A DNA stretch of 64,000 nucleotides from Hyphomicrobiales bacterium (GCA_900471815.1 UICE01000003.1:891558-955557); one strand, 5' to 3'; counted from the first letter of the stretch, positions 21,060 to 30,645 are shown. Program-made: numbers and translations. Notes: generated by a model from the letters alone, not told the origin.

Positions 21060-21652
21060 TCCTGATCATCGATAATTACGATTCTTTTGTTTTTACCGTT
21101 TCACGCTATTTCGCCGAGCTTGGCGCGATCCCGAAAGTGGTTCGAAACGACGCCATATCAGCCGAAGCAGTAAAGCACCTCGCTCCAGAGGCCATTATCC
21201 TTTCACCGGGACCATGCGGACCGCGCCAGGCCGGGCAGTCGCTGGCAATTATCGAACAGCTGAGCGGGGAAATTCCTATACTCGGCATATGTCTCGGCCA
21301 TCAATGTATCGGAGAAGTGTTTGGCGGCAGCGTTGTGCGGGCGCGCGAACCAATGCATGGTCGCTCGTCGGCAATCCAGCATGACGGCACGGGTGTTTTC
21401 AAGGGCCTGCCGAGCCCCCTTAAAGCGGGACGCTATCATTCATTGATCGTGGAGTACGAGCCGCAAGCGGGTCCATTATTGATTAATGCATGTTCCGGCT
21501 CGGGGGAAATCATGGGGCTGACCCATGCAAGCCACCCAACCCATGGCGTTCAGTTCCATCCGGAATCCGTATTGACCGAGTATGGTCATGCCATGCTCGG
21601 GAATTTTTTGCGGCTTGCACGGCAGTTCAATCGCGAACAAATAAAGGTGTAA
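21056..21652 (+). CDS. pabA: Aminodeoxychorismate/anthranilate synthase component II (glutamine amidotransferase)
   Basis: A 198-residue class I glutamine amidotransferase that supplies ammonia to PabB. ILIIDNYDSFVF opens the fold; the nucleophile Cys is in ILGICLGHQCIGE and the His/Glu pair in GVQFHPESVLTE. The GTG start overlaps pabB, so it pairs with that subunit and is called PabA; such subunits may also serve TrpE. No pabC lyase gene follows. Confidence 0.92.
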   Translation: MILIIDNYDSFVFTVSRYFAELGAIPKVVRNDAISAEAVKHLAPEAIILSPGPCGPRQAGQSLAIIEQLSGEIPILGICLGHQCIGEVFGGSVVRAREPMHGRSSAIQHDGTGVFKGLPSPLKAGRYHSLIVEYEPQAGPLLINACSGSGEIMGLTHASHPTHGVQFHPESVLTEYGHAMLGNFLRLARQFNREQIKV

Positions 21653-21802
21653 ATTAGCGCGCGCCGCAATTTTCGCCTCTTTGTTCGATATTCCTGTTGG
21701 ACGTTTCGCCTATCCTCGCTACACACACAATATGACGTCCGCCGATCGTGGGCGGTCTTGTTACAATCGCCTTTTATAAAGCAAATGAGCAGGAGACAGA
21801 TC

Positions 21803-23251
21803 ATGCTGCGCAAGACCGATTTCTATATTGATGGAAAATGGATAGCTCCAATTGTCGCCAAAGAGCTTGAAGTGATCAACCCGGCTGACGAGCAAGCATT
21901 TGCCACGATCTCTCTTGGTTCTGCCGCTGATGTGGACAAAGCAGTTATCGCTGCCCGCAATGCCTTCACCACGTGGAGTATCAGCACCCGCGAGGATCGC
22001 CTCGCTTGGCTGGAACGCCTGATCGCCATTTACGAATCGCGCCTCTCCGATATGGCCAGGGCAATATCGTCTGAGATGGGTGCACCCATGACCATGGCGC
22101 TCGAAGAACAGGCGGCTTCAGGAATGGGGCACCTCAAGGCCTTTCAGCGCGCGCTGAAGAATTTCGAATTCGAACGCCCGCTTGATGCACACAACAAGAA
22201 TGTACGTATCGCCTATGAGGCAATTGGCGTTTGCGGCCTCATTACACCTTGGAACTGGCCGATGAATCAGGTGGTGCTGAAAGTCGTTCCTGCGATTGCT
22301 GCGGGCTGCACAGTCATTCTGAAGCCATCTGAAGTTGCACCAATGTCCTCCATGCTCTTTGCGGAAATTATTGACGCTTCTGACTTGCCCGCAGGTGTTT
22401 TCAACCTCGTCAATGGCGATGGGCCGACTGTGGGCGAAGCTATGTCACGCCATCCAGGCATTGATATGATGTCCTTTACCGGTTCTACGCGCGCTGGCAT
22501 TGCTGTCACCAAAGCTGCTGCCGATACGGTCAAGCGGGTTTCGCTGGAACTTGGTGGTAAATCACCAAACATTGTTTTCGCTGACACGGATGTTGAAGCA
22601 GCGGTAAAGCGCGGCGTTGCCCATGTGTTCAATAATACCGGACAGTCCTGCAACGCGCCGACACGCATGCTCGTCGAACGTTCTGTCTATGACAAGGCAA
22701 CAGAAGTTGCCGCACAAACGGCCAAAGCGACCAAGGTTGGCGATCCTTCGCAGGAAGGTGACCATATGGGCCCCTTGGTTTCCGAACTTCAGTTCAACAA
22801 GGTGCAGGGTCTGATAGAACAGGGCATCAAGGAAGGCGCGCGGCTCATTGCCGGCGGAACCGGACGTCCCGAGGGTTTCAATCGTGGCTACTATGTCCGC
22901 CCGACCGTTTTTGCTGACGTGAACAACGGCATGACCATTGCTCGCGAAGAAATATTCGGTCCGGTTCTGACGATGATTCCCTTTGATACAGAAGAGGAGG
23001 CTGTCGAAATCGCCAATGACACGCCCTATGGCCTTGCCGCCTATGTTCAGTCCGGTAATGTTGAGCGCATCAAACGCGTATCGAAGCAGCTTCGTGCAGG
23101 CATGGTGCGTATCAATGGCGCGAGCCATGCGGCAGATGCACCTTTCGGTGGCTATAAGCAGTCAGGTATCGGCCGCGAAGGCGGTCATTGGGGCCTTGAA
23201 GACTTCCTGGAAGTGAAGGCCATAAGCGGTTGGGAAGACAGCACCGCTTGA
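21803..23251 (+). CDS. NAD(P)-dependent aldehyde dehydrogenase
   Basis: A 482-residue ALDH-superfamily enzyme. FYIDGKWIAP near the start, TPWNWPMNQVVLKVVPAIAAG, the catalytic Glu in LELGGKSPN and the catalytic Cys in NNTGQSCNAPTRM, then EEIFGPVLTMIPF, are all present, so it should be active. The aldehyde oxidised cannot be told. The ATG at 21803 follows AGGAGA. It stands before mgtE on the same strand with a 50-bp gap. Confidence 0.92.
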   Translation: MLRKTDFYIDGKWIAPIVAKELEVINPADEQAFATISLGSAADVDKAVIAARNAFTTWSISTREDRLAWLERLIAIYESRLSDMARAISSEMGAPMTMALEEQAASGMGHLKAFQRALKNFEFERPLDAHNKNVRIAYEAIGVCGLITPWNWPMNQVVLKVVPAIAAGCTVILKPSEVAPMSSMLFAEIIDASDLPAGVFNLVNGDGPTVGEAMSRHPGIDMMSFTGSTRAGIAVTKAAADTVKRVSLELGGKSPNIVFADTDVEAAVKRGVAHVFNNTGQSCNAPTRMLVERSVYDKATEVAAQTAKATKVGDPSQEGDHMGPLVSELQFNKVQGLIEQGIKEGARLIAGGTGRPEGFNRGYYVRPTVFADVNNGMTIAREEIFGPVLTMIPFDTEEEAVEIANDTPYGLAAYVQSGNVERIKRVSKQLRAGMVRINGASHAADAPFGGYKQSGIGREGGHWGLEDFLEVKAISGWEDSTA

Positions 23252-23301
23252 GCCTGTATTGCCTGAACGACGATTGATGCCAGCAGACGGGTGCGGACAG
23301 A

Positions 23302-24714
23302 ATGGATGAAACAGAACGCCTGACCAATGCCGCGCCTGACGTTGAGGACGTGGACATCTATGGCGAAGATGGCGCTGTGCGCTCGTCTTATCTCGCTCGC
23401 GTCGGCGCGGCTATTGCCGATCGCGATGTGCTGTTTCTGCGTTCGCATGTTGGCAAGTTGCATCAATCCGAGTTGGGTCATGTTCTTGAAGCCTTGCAGT
23501 CAGAACAGCGGCGCGCATTGGTTGAATTGCTTGGCGATGAGTTCGACTTTGCATCGCTCACCGAGGTGGACGAGGCTGTCCGCCTCGAAATCGTCGATGC
23601 AATGCCAAACAGGCAGATTGCCGAGGCCGTTCAGGACCTCGATTCCGACGATGCCGTCTACATTCTTGAAGATCTCGATCAGGAAGACCGCGACGAGATT
23701 CTGGCGCAATTGCCATTTACCGAGCGGGTGCGCCTCCGGCGTTCACTGGGTTATCCGGAAGAGACGGCTGGCCGCCGCATGCAGACCGAGTTTGTGGCTG
23801 TGCCGCCGTTCTGGACGGTGGGGCAGACCATCGACTATATGCGCGAGAATGATGATCTGCCGGAATCCTTTTCGCAGATATTTGTCATTGATCCGATGTT
23901 TCGGCTGCTGGGCGCCATTGATCTTGATCGCATCTTGCGCACGCGCCGCGATACGAAGATCGAAGATATCATGCACGAAACACGGCATGCGATCCCGGCA
24001 ACGATGGACCAGGAAGAAGCTGCGCAAATTTTCGAGCAATATGATCTGCTATCTGCCGCTGTTGTCGACGAAAATGAGCGTCTGGTCGGTGTTCTGACAA
24101 TTGAAAACATCGTTGACGTTATTCAAGAAGAGGCCGAGGAAGATATTATGCGCCTCGGCGGCGTCGGCGACGAAGAGCTTTCCGACTCGATCCTTTCCAC
24201 CTCGCGCTCGCGTACGCCGTGGCTTGTGGTCAATCTGTTCACGGCATTTCTATCGGCATCTGTCATTGGGCTTTTCGACGGCACGATCCAGCAGATGGTC
24301 GCGCTCGCCGTGCTCATGCCGATTGTTGCCTCCATGGGCGGCAATGCAGGCACGCAGACGATGACTGTTACAGTGCGCGCGCTGGCCACCCGTGACATGG
24401 ATATCTATAATGCTGGCCGTATCATAAGACGTGAAGCATCCGTGGGACTGATCAACGGCGTCATCTTTGCAATACTGATAGGTCTGGTCGCGGCTTTCTG
24501 GTTCAGCAGCGTCAATCTTGGCGGCATCATCGCTTGCGCGATGATAATCAACATGCTGGCGGCCGCGCTTGGCGGAATCCTCATTCCGCTCCTCCTCCAC
24601 CGATTCGGCGCAGATCCGGCGATTGCCTCAGCGGTATTCGTGACAACAATCACCGATGTGGTTGGCTTTTCGTCATTTCTCGGCCTTGCAACATGGTGGT
24701 TTGGCTTCAAATAA
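23302..24714 (+). CDS. mgtE: Magnesium transporter MgtE
   Basis: A 470-residue inner-membrane Mg2+ channel. Residues about 40-140 are the MgtE N superhelical domain (DLDSDDAVYILEDLDQEDRDEILAQLP), 150-270 hold two CBS domains (RLLGAIDLDRIL, VVDENERLVGVLTIENIVDVI), and 290-470 five hydrophobic segments with LMPIVASMGGNAGTQTMTVTVRA, the pore signature. The length is standard. No Mg2+ riboswitch is visible in the 50 bp before it. Confidence 0.95.
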   Translation: MDETERLTNAAPDVEDVDIYGEDGAVRSSYLARVGAAIADRDVLFLRSHVGKLHQSELGHVLEALQSEQRRALVELLGDEFDFASLTEVDEAVRLEIVDAMPNRQIAEAVQDLDSDDAVYILEDLDQEDRDEILAQLPFTERVRLRRSLGYPEETAGRRMQTEFVAVPPFWTVGQTIDYMRENDDLPESFSQIFVIDPMFRLLGAIDLDRILRTRRDTKIEDIMHETRHAIPATMDQEEAAQIFEQYDLLSAAVVDENERLVGVLTIENIVDVIQEEAEEDIMRLGGVGDEELSDSILSTSRSRTPWLVVNLFTAFLSASVIGLFDGTIQQMVALAVLMPIVASMGGNAGTQTMTVTVRALATRDMDIYNAGRIIRREASVGLINGVIFAILIGLVAAFWFSSVNLGGIIACAMIINMLAAALGGILIPLLLHRFGADPAIASAVFVTTITDVVGFSSFLGLATWWFGFK

Positions 24715-24758
24715 AAGTTGTTATGCACCAAAGTTTTCAACCGAGTACAATCGTTCAA

Positions 24759-24774
24759 TTGACTTTTACGTAAA
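24759..24774. promoter_or_regulatory. Candidate operator of the MerR/LiuR-like gene
   Basis: TTGACTTTTACGTAAA, ending in the perfect 10-bp palindrome TTTACGTAAA, lies 43 bp before the regulator start. From memory it resembles TTTACGT/ACGTCAA-type boxes bound by LiuR regulators, and the TTGAC part could also be a -35 element. Autoregulation is inferred. Confidence 0.45.
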
Positions 24775-24816
24775 TTCGTGACCACTACATTCAATCGGTT
24801 AAAGAGAGAATGATCT

Positions 24817-25212
24817 GTGTCTGCTATCCGCGAATATTATTCAATTACAGAATTGACACGGGAGTTCGGTGTTTCGACCCGGACATTGCGCTTTTATGAA
24901 GATGAAGGCCTGATCCACCCTGTGCGTCGCGGGCGCACACGCTTATTCCGTCCCTCTGATCGGCATCTGCTAAAGCAAATTCTTCGTGGCAAGCGCCTGG
25001 GTTTCTCGATCTCCGAGATTCAGGAAATCATCCAGATGTACAAGGCGCCCCCCGGTGAGCTTGGACAGATTCATCTTATGATGAAGCGCGTGGAAGAAAA
25101 ACGCAGTGAGCTGCGCCAGAAGCGCCGGGATATCGAAGAAACCTTAGCAGAACTAGATCAGGTGGAAGAGGGCTGCATTGAGCGGCTCGCTGAGCTGGGC
25201 GTTAATACCTGA
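24817..25212 (+). CDS. MerR-family regulator, LiuR-like
   Basis: A 131-residue protein with a GTG start. Residues 8-75 form a MerR helix-turn-helix (YSITELTREFGVSTRTLRFYEDEGLI, HLLKQILRGKRLGFSISEIQEII); the C-terminal half is a coiled-coil dimerisation helix (MKRVEEKRSELRQKRRDIEETLAEL). The wording matches LiuR-type regulators of branched-chain amino-acid and fatty-acid catabolism, which lack the metal-binding Cys of classic MerR; only one Cys, near the C-terminus, is present. No liu genes are adjacent, so its targets would lie elsewhere. Confidence 0.85.
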   Translation: MSAIREYYSITELTREFGVSTRTLRFYEDEGLIHPVRRGRTRLFRPSDRHLLKQILRGKRLGFSISEIQEIIQMYKAPPGELGQIHLMMKRVEEKRSELRQKRRDIEETLAELDQVEEGCIERLAELGVNT

Positions 25213-25216
25213 AGTC

Positions 25217-26182
25217 TCACTGACCGGTTTCGTTAAGACAAATCTGCTGGATTTCCTGCATTTGCGGATCGGTTTGCGGATTTCGCTTTCCCGATAATGC
25301 GTCAGCGAATATTCCGTCTGCCTGAAATCTACCCACGACACATCCGCAGAAGTTTTCGCAAAGGGCCTTGTCATAGGTCACTTCGCAGCTTTGCACACAT
25401 TCACCCGCATAGCGGCTGGCAGGCAGGGATGGGGGAAAAATCTGGGAAATAACGTAGACAGAACCGATAAGCACGGGTTGATGAATCAGATAGAAGGCAA
25501 GGCTATGGCGACCGATAAAGCGCAGCCCTTTGTCCAGCCAAGCCGGTTTGATATTGCCCGCAAACAAGGTCAGCAAATTGAGATGCTGGAATGTTTTGGC
25601 GAGGGCCATCCCCACCAATACCGCTCCGAACCAAGGAAATATCGGTACAAAATCATTGGAGCGGATCGTAATTTCGGAAAGACCCAGCGGCCATAGCCAC
25701 GGGGCATCAAACGCCGATGATGCCAGAAAATGGGACGCGGCAACAACTCCAGCAGCGGCGAAAGCGATGATAAATGCTGGCAAGCGCAAGAAAAGCAGGC
25801 CAAGAAGGCTCGCAGCCGCAATTTGATGGAGTATACCAAAGAATACAAAGCTGTCCGGGGTGAATTGATAGGTGGCAATTGTAATTGCCAGCGCTGCGGC
25901 AACAATTTGCGCTAGTCGGATGCCGAAGGGTCGCCAGCGAATGCCGCGACTATGAGCCAGAACGAGACTGAAGCCGACAAGCACCAGAAATGTCGATGCA
26001 ATACAGCGGGCATAGAGCTTCCACATACCATGTCCGGTTGTGCCGGGCTCCAAATAGCCGAAGAACTCAAAATCCCAACCGGTATGATATATCGCCATTG
26101 CAATAAGAGCGATGCCGCGCAACACATCGAGTTTGCCAAGGCGTGCTTTTACCGGAGGATTTGAGACAGCGTTTTGGCTCAT
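25217..26182 (-). CDS. DUF1624 membrane protein (heparan-alpha-glucosaminide acetyltransferase-like) with Cys-rich tail
   Basis: A 321-residue integral membrane protein. Residues about 12-255 hold about seven to eight hydrophobic segments with LDVLRGIALIAMAIYHTGWDFEFFGY, the DUF1624 signature, an acyltransferase-related family. Residues 261-321 form an added soluble tail with Cys262, 266, 275, 279, 281 and 315 (CVQSC...CENFCGC...QQICL). That arrangement looks like a separate small disulfide domain. The start at MSQNAVSN is chosen over an in-frame codon 11 earlier; neither has a strong ribosome site. The acyl acceptor is unknown. Confidence 0.82.
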   Translation of the reverse strand: MSQNAVSNPPVKARLGKLDVLRGIALIAMAIYHTGWDFEFFGYLEPGTTGHGMWKLYARCIASTFLVLVGFSLVLAHSRGIRWRPFGIRLAQIVAAALAITIATYQFTPDSFVFFGILHQIAAASLLGLLFLRLPAFIIAFAAAGVVAASHFLASSAFDAPWLWPLGLSEITIRSNDFVPIFPWFGAVLVGMALAKTFQHLNLLTLFAGNIKPAWLDKGLRFIGRHSLAFYLIHQPVLIGSVYVISQIFPPSLPASRYAGECVQSCEVTYDKALCENFCGCVVGRFQADGIFADALSGKRNPQTDPQMQEIQQICLNETGQ

Positions 26183-26378
26183 TTTATGGAATCTCGTAGC
26201 TAAAGTTTGCCGCAAGCTATTGGAGCTGGCGCTTAAAATCCATGACGTTTCAGCAATCCCATCACGGATTGTGAAAAATCTATCGAAAGTTGCATGTTAT
26301 GTCGCCTAATTGACTGCTATCGATGGATTCTCGTTCGATGCTTCCTGCAGCGTTCGAATCAAGCTTCAAAGTCCCATC

Positions 26379-27578
26379 GTGATAAATCAAGTTCGTCATC
26401 CCATCTGGATCAACACGGCCAAGCGTCCAACAGCGCGGGTATTTGCCATCCTTTTCGGCATCGAATCGATGGCCCGTGCGATCATTACTAGTGTGGTGCC
26501 GATCCAGACCTATGATCTTTTGCAAAGCGAACGCAGCGTCAGCATTCTTTATACCTGTATGTCTTTGCTCGGGCTTATTTCAACCTTATCGATCCCGCTG
26601 CTGATCGTGCGCATTCCACGGCGATGGGTGTACACAGCTGGTTCAGTTTCCCTGATGCTGGGATGCGTCGCATTTGCGCTTGATACAATATCAGGACAGG
26701 CAATTGGACTGTTCCTTCGAACCTTCGGGGCAGGAACGCTTTCGATAACGCTCAGCCTTTACATTATGGACCATATCAAGAAAGGCGAACTTGTCCGGGC
26801 CGAGTCCGTACGTATGGCAACGGCGACGCTCGCCTGGACGGCCGGGCCTTTTTTGGGTGTTTTTCTTTACACCCGCATCGGGATGATCGCTCCATTTTTG
26901 TTATCGATCGGTTTTTCCATTCTTTTGCTGACGCTGTTCTGGTATTTCCGGCTTAGCGATAACCCGGCCTTGCAAAAGGGTCCCAGCCGTCCGGCAAACC
27001 CCATTGCAAATGTGCGCCGGTTTGTCGTTCAGCCGAGGTTGCGACTGGCTTGGCTCATTGCCTTTTCCCGCTCTTGTTATTGGAGCACTTTCTTCGTCTA
27101 CGGCCCGATCCTCATGGTAGCGACGGGGCAGGGATCGCTCGCCGGCGGGCTGCTCGTATCTTTAGGCAATCTGTTTCTTCTTGGTTCCATTCTGTGGGGC
27201 AAAATCGGAATGGCGCAGGGTTTAACGCGAACAATATCCGGCATATTCATCCTATTGGCTATTGCCCTGATCGGTGCGGGAATTGCTGGCGAAAGTTTTC
27301 CGATGATTGCAGCACTAATGCTGCTTTCCGGTTCATTTTTCTGTGTCGCGCTCGATACATTGGCATCCACGACATTCATTCGGGCCGTACACCCGCATGA
27401 ACGAGCCCAAATGACCGCTGTATATCGGACTTATCTCGATTTTTCCGAAATACTGCCCGCCTTCTTTTACTCGATCATCCTGACATTCTTCAGCTTCGGC
27501 TCGATCTTTATCGCATTGGCAGCGTTGATGCTGTTCACAGCCATATTCGTCTGGCGATATCTGCCACGCCGTCTATAG
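26379..27578 (+). CDS. MFS transporter
   Basis: A 12-segment major-facilitator protein of about 399 residues if the GTG at 26379 is used; an in-frame TTG at 26310 would add 23 residues (422). RVFAILFGIESMARAIITSVVPIQTYDLL opens the first segment and a polar stretch near the middle (LQKGPSRPANPIANVRRFV) separates the two halves. No substrate motif is recognisable. Its stop overlaps the converging DUF599 gene by 6 bp. Confidence 0.82.
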   Translation: MINQVRHPIWINTAKRPTARVFAILFGIESMARAIITSVVPIQTYDLLQSERSVSILYTCMSLLGLISTLSIPLLIVRIPRRWVYTAGSVSLMLGCVAFALDTISGQAIGLFLRTFGAGTLSITLSLYIMDHIKKGELVRAESVRMATATLAWTAGPFLGVFLYTRIGMIAPFLLSIGFSILLLTLFWYFRLSDNPALQKGPSRPANPIANVRRFVVQPRLRLAWLIAFSRSCYWSTFFVYGPILMVATGQGSLAGGLLVSLGNLFLLGSILWGKIGMAQGLTRTISGIFILLAIALIGAGIAGESFPMIAALMLLSGSFFCVALDTLASTTFIRAVHPHERAQMTAVYRTYLDFSEILPAFFYSIILTFFSFGSIFIALAALMLFTAIFVWRYLPRRL

Positions 27579-28286
27579 GCCCGTCTGGGCATTGCGGATG
27601 AGAACGTCGCGCGCTTTTGAGAAGAACTGCCGGCGTAAAAGCACGAAGGCAACCAGTGTTGTCGTGACCATGAACAGCGCCGGGTGAAGAAACCAGCCTA
27701 AATATCCTATCGAGAAGAATATGCCGCGAAGGCCGCTGTTAAAATGCTGCCCGGCCTGAATGTTTATCCCGGCGGCGCGATTGATTCCGGCAACCACCTG
27801 CGGATCATCGGGACCTCTATCGCGGGCCATAGGCACACTGCCGATTAATATGGAGCAATAATTAAACAGCCGGTACGACCAGGCAAATTTAAAGAACGCA
27901 TAGGCGAACAGGATGAGCAGACCAAGTATCTTTGTCTCAAACAGCTGTTGCGTTGTTTCGCTGATGAATGGCAGTTCGTGAAACAGGGTCAGAACGCGAC
28001 CCGAAGAGTTGAGAAGGCCGAAACAGCCGCCGATTGCCAGGATCGAAGTTGAGGCAAAGAATCCTGTGCCTTGCTGCAACCCGATCATGATGCTGGTATC
28101 GATCATGCGCAGCTCGCGCGTGGCCATTGTCGTCATCCACTGGCTTCGTGCGTGATTCATCTCGGATGTCAGGGATTTTCTGCCACCAAAGCCATTGGCC
28201 GTGGTGTGCGAATAAAGCGCCCAGACGGCGAAAAAATACACTAGCGCCACAACATCGAGCCAATAGGACATATTCGGATTCGTCAT
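27573..28286 (-). CDS. DUF599 family membrane protein
   Basis: A 237-residue protein with four to five hydrophobic segments: SYWLDVVALVYFFAVWALY, FFASTSILAIGGCFGLL, ILGLLILFAYAFFKFAWSY and LGWFLHPALFMVTTTLVAF. The pattern RSQWMTTMATRELRMIDTSI is typical of DUF599. The function of the family is unknown. Confidence 0.85.
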   Translation of the reverse strand: MTNPNMSYWLDVVALVYFFAVWALYSHTTANGFGGRKSLTSEMNHARSQWMTTMATRELRMIDTSIMIGLQQGTGFFASTSILAIGGCFGLLNSSGRVLTLFHELPFISETTQQLFETKILGLLILFAYAFFKFAWSYRLFNYCSILIGSVPMARDRGPDDPQVVAGINRAAGINIQAGQHFNSGLRGIFFSIGYLGWFLHPALFMVTTTLVAFVLLRRQFFSKARDVLIRNAQTGL

Positions 28287-28300
28287 TGTTCCATCACCCT

Positions 28301-28315
28301 TGGGGTCGGACCCCA
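28301..28315. promoter_or_regulatory. Perfect dyad upstream of the DUF599 gene
   Basis: TGGGGTC-G-GACCCCA, a 15-bp dyad, lies 14 bp before the DUF599 start in the 241-bp spacer shared with sdaA. It could be an operator or a small hairpin in the DUF599 leader; no regulator is known for it. Confidence 0.3.
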
Positions 28316-28527
28316 GGATGTGCAGGCTCCGAGAATGGGGTACTATTCAACCTTTATTCGGGCAGTTCTGTTTCGTGTCAATAATTGCTGACACAAATAG
28401 CTATTGGACTTTCGTCTCACACACCCTATGTCGTATAAATGCAAGGCTAGGTCGGTGGCTGGCTGCGCCTTTCCTCGCCGACCAGCCATTATCGAATATT
28501 CCGGATTCCACCTTTTGAGGTTGCTTG

Positions 28528-29928
28528 ATGTTCCTGTCGGTTTTCGATCTGTACAAAATCGGCATTGGTCCTTCGAGTTCCCACACGATGGGACCGATGA
28601 CTGCCGGTGGACAATTTCTTGATGAATTGAAGAATGGCCAGTGGCCGCGCCCTACGAGTGTGAAAGTCCACAGGCTGCGTGTGCATCTGCATGGATCCTT
28701 GGCCTTTACCGGTATCGGGCATGCTACGGACCGGGCGGTGATTCTGGGTTTATGCGGGCTTTTGCCGGCAACTGTTGATCCAAACGAGATGGATGCCCTG
28801 CTTGAGAAAGTTAAGCAGACAAAGACGCTCGCACCAGAAGGTCATCCCGTCTATCGCTTTGATCCGGCTATGGATCTCATCATGGATCGTCGCACCGCGC
28901 TTCCCGGCCATGCCAATGGCATGGCTTTCGAGGCTTATGATGTTGATGACAGATTGTTGCTCCGCCGGATTTTCTACTCAATCGGCGGCGGTTTCGTTGT
29001 AACCGAAGAAGAATTGGAATCAGCGAAGACACGCACGGCGCCTAAAGCAGATCATTCGGTGCCGTTTCCTTTTAAAAATGCCGCGCAGATGATGAGCATG
29101 GCAAAGGAAAGCGGCCTTTCCATCGCTGAAATGAAGCGGCGCAACGAAGAAATGTTCATGAGCCGCGCTGATTTGGATGCTGGTCTTGATCGCATCTGGT
29201 CAGCCATGCGCTCATGTATTGATCGCGGCTTGGAGCAGGAAGGCATTATGCCAGGTGGCCTTAAGGTCAAGCGCCGTGCCCGTTATCTGCATGATCGGCT
29301 TCAGGAAGAGTGGCGGCAAAATCGCATCAATCCTCTGCTGGCCAATGATTGGCTGTCAGTTTATGCGATGGCTGTGAATGAGGAGAATGCTGCCGGTGGC
29401 CGTGTTGTAACTGCCCCGACAAATGGCGCCGCTGGCGTTGTTCCGGCAGTTCTGCGCTATTATCTGCATTTCCACGAGGACGCGGATCAGGATGGCATTC
29501 GGGATTTTTTGCTGACATCGGCAGCCATTGGAGGGATCGTCAAAACCAATGCCTCCATTTCGGGCGCTGAGGTCGGTTGTCAGGGTGAGGTCGGCTCTGC
29601 ATCAGCTATGGCCGCTGCCGGTTTGGCGGCTGTCCTTGGCGGAACGCCGGAGCAGATTGAAAATGCTGCCGAAATTGCCCTTGAGCATCATCTTGGCATG
29701 ACTTGCGATCCTGTTGCCGGACTGGTGCAGGTGCCCTGTATTGAGCGCAATGCGCTTGGCGCTGTAAAGGCGGTTACGGCGGCTTCATTGGCGGTTAAAG
29801 GCGACGGAACCCATTTTGTACCGCTGGATGCCTGTATCGAAACCATGCGCCAGACAGGTATGGACATGAATGAGCGGTACAAGGAAACCAGCCTGGGTGG
29901 TCTGGCTGTCAATGTGGTGGAATGCTGA
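28528..29928 (+). CDS. sdaA: L-serine ammonia-lyase (iron-sulfur type)
   Basis: A 466-residue enzyme that deaminates L-serine to pyruvate and ammonia. The N-terminal beta domain has [19 protein letters not shown]; the alpha domain carries [14 protein letters not shown], the cysteines of the 4Fe-4S cluster in [14 protein letters not shown] and [19 protein letters not shown], and a C-terminal [14 protein letters not shown]. It is a single-chain bacterial type. The ATG at 28528 follows TTGAGG by a suitable distance. Confidence 0.95.
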   Translation: MFLSVFDLYKIGIGPSSSHTMGPMTAGGQFLDELKNGQWPRPTSVKVHRLRVHLHGSLAFTGIGHATDRAVILGLCGLLPATVDPNEMDALLEKVKQTKTLAPEGHPVYRFDPAMDLIMDRRTALPGHANGMAFEAYDVDDRLLLRRIFYSIGGGFVVTEEELESAKTRTAPKADHSVPFPFKNAAQMMSMAKESGLSIAEMKRRNEEMFMSRADLDAGLDRIWSAMRSCIDRGLEQEGIMPGGLKVKRRARYLHDRLQEEWRQNRINPLLANDWLSVYAMAVNEENAAGGRVVTAPTNGAAGVVPAVLRYYLHFHEDADQDGIRDFLLTSAAIGGIVKTNASISGAEVGCQGEVGSASAMAAAGLAAVLGGTPEQIENAAEIALEHHLGMTCDPVAGLVQVPCIERNALGAVKAVTAASLAVKGDGTHFVPLDACIETMRQTGMDMNERYKETSLGGLAVNVVEC

Positions 29929-29996
29929 TTCATGCCGCTGTGGACGAAACGTTGCTTAAGGTTGACCGAACAACCCGGAAGCGTAAAAGCTAGCCT

Positions 29997-30434
29997 ATGG
30001 CTCTTAACCTCGTAAAACTCTGTGTCGGCTGTACGGCAATCGAAGATCTGGCCGCCTGGATTGATTTCCGTCTGGATGAACGCCGCCGCGCGGGTCTGCC
30101 TGCGGAACAGTTTCATACAACGCGCATGGTGCCAAAGCGTGCTGAAGAGCTTCTGGATGGCGGATCGCTCTATTGGGTCATCAAGGGCAATATTCAGTGC
30201 CGCCAGCGCCTGACCGATCTGCGAACATTTACGGATGATGAAGGAATTTCGCGCTGCAATCTCGTATTGGAGCCGCGCATTATCGTAACCGAATGGCAGC
30301 CGAGGCGGGCATTTCAGGGGTGGCGCTATCTTACGAGCGAAGACGCACCGTTGGATGAGGGGCAGGGCAAATCCGGCCGTGCCAAACTGCCACCGGAGCT
30401 GCGGAATGAGCTGGCCTCGCTCGGGTTACTTTAG
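29997..30434 (+). CDS. DUF1489 family protein
   Basis: A 145-residue soluble protein: NLVKLCVGCTAIEDLAAWI, FHTTRMVPKRAEELLDGGSLYWVIKG, QCRQRLTDLR and EWQPRRAFQGWRYL are typical DUF1489, a family common in alphaproteobacteria with no known role. It follows sdaA after 68 bp on the same strand. Confidence 0.9.
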   Translation: MALNLVKLCVGCTAIEDLAAWIDFRLDERRRAGLPAEQFHTTRMVPKRAEELLDGGSLYWVIKGNIQCRQRLTDLRTFTDDEGISRCNLVLEPRIIVTEWQPRRAFQGWRYLTSEDAPLDEGQGKSGRAKLPPELRNELASLGLL

Positions 30435-30465
30435 TCGTTTAGCTTGGTGCATTAATTCAGCGCGT

Positions 30466-30585
30466 GGTTCGACAAGCTCACCATGACGATGGTTGGAGAT
30501 TGTAAGAGTCAAGCTTTGAAACGCTTGCGATTATCATGCCGCCCACTATTTCACCTTTGGTGAGATCCCTGAGCTTTTCGAAGGG
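30466..30585. repeat. Nested palindromic intergenic element, about 120 bp
   Basis: The outer arms are TTCGACAAGCTCA (30468-30480) and TGAGCTTTTCGAA (30570-30582), matching with one mismatch. Inner pairs are CTCACC/GGTGAG (30477-30482 with 30559-30564) and CAAGC/GCTTG (30510-30514 with 30523-30527). The whole could fold into one long imperfect hairpin. TTCGACAAGCTCA-type ends occur in dispersed extragenic palindromes of many alphaproteobacteria; only one copy with these arms was noticed in this window. Confidence 0.55.
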
Positions 30586-30645
30586 CGAACACGTACAACG
30601 CCGTTGTCACCAGACATAAACACAGCGCATTGGCCGTGTGCTTGT

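Noticed and set aside
23252-23301. Mg2+ riboswitch before mgtE
   Set aside because: The spacer is only 50 bp and shows no conserved leader structure.
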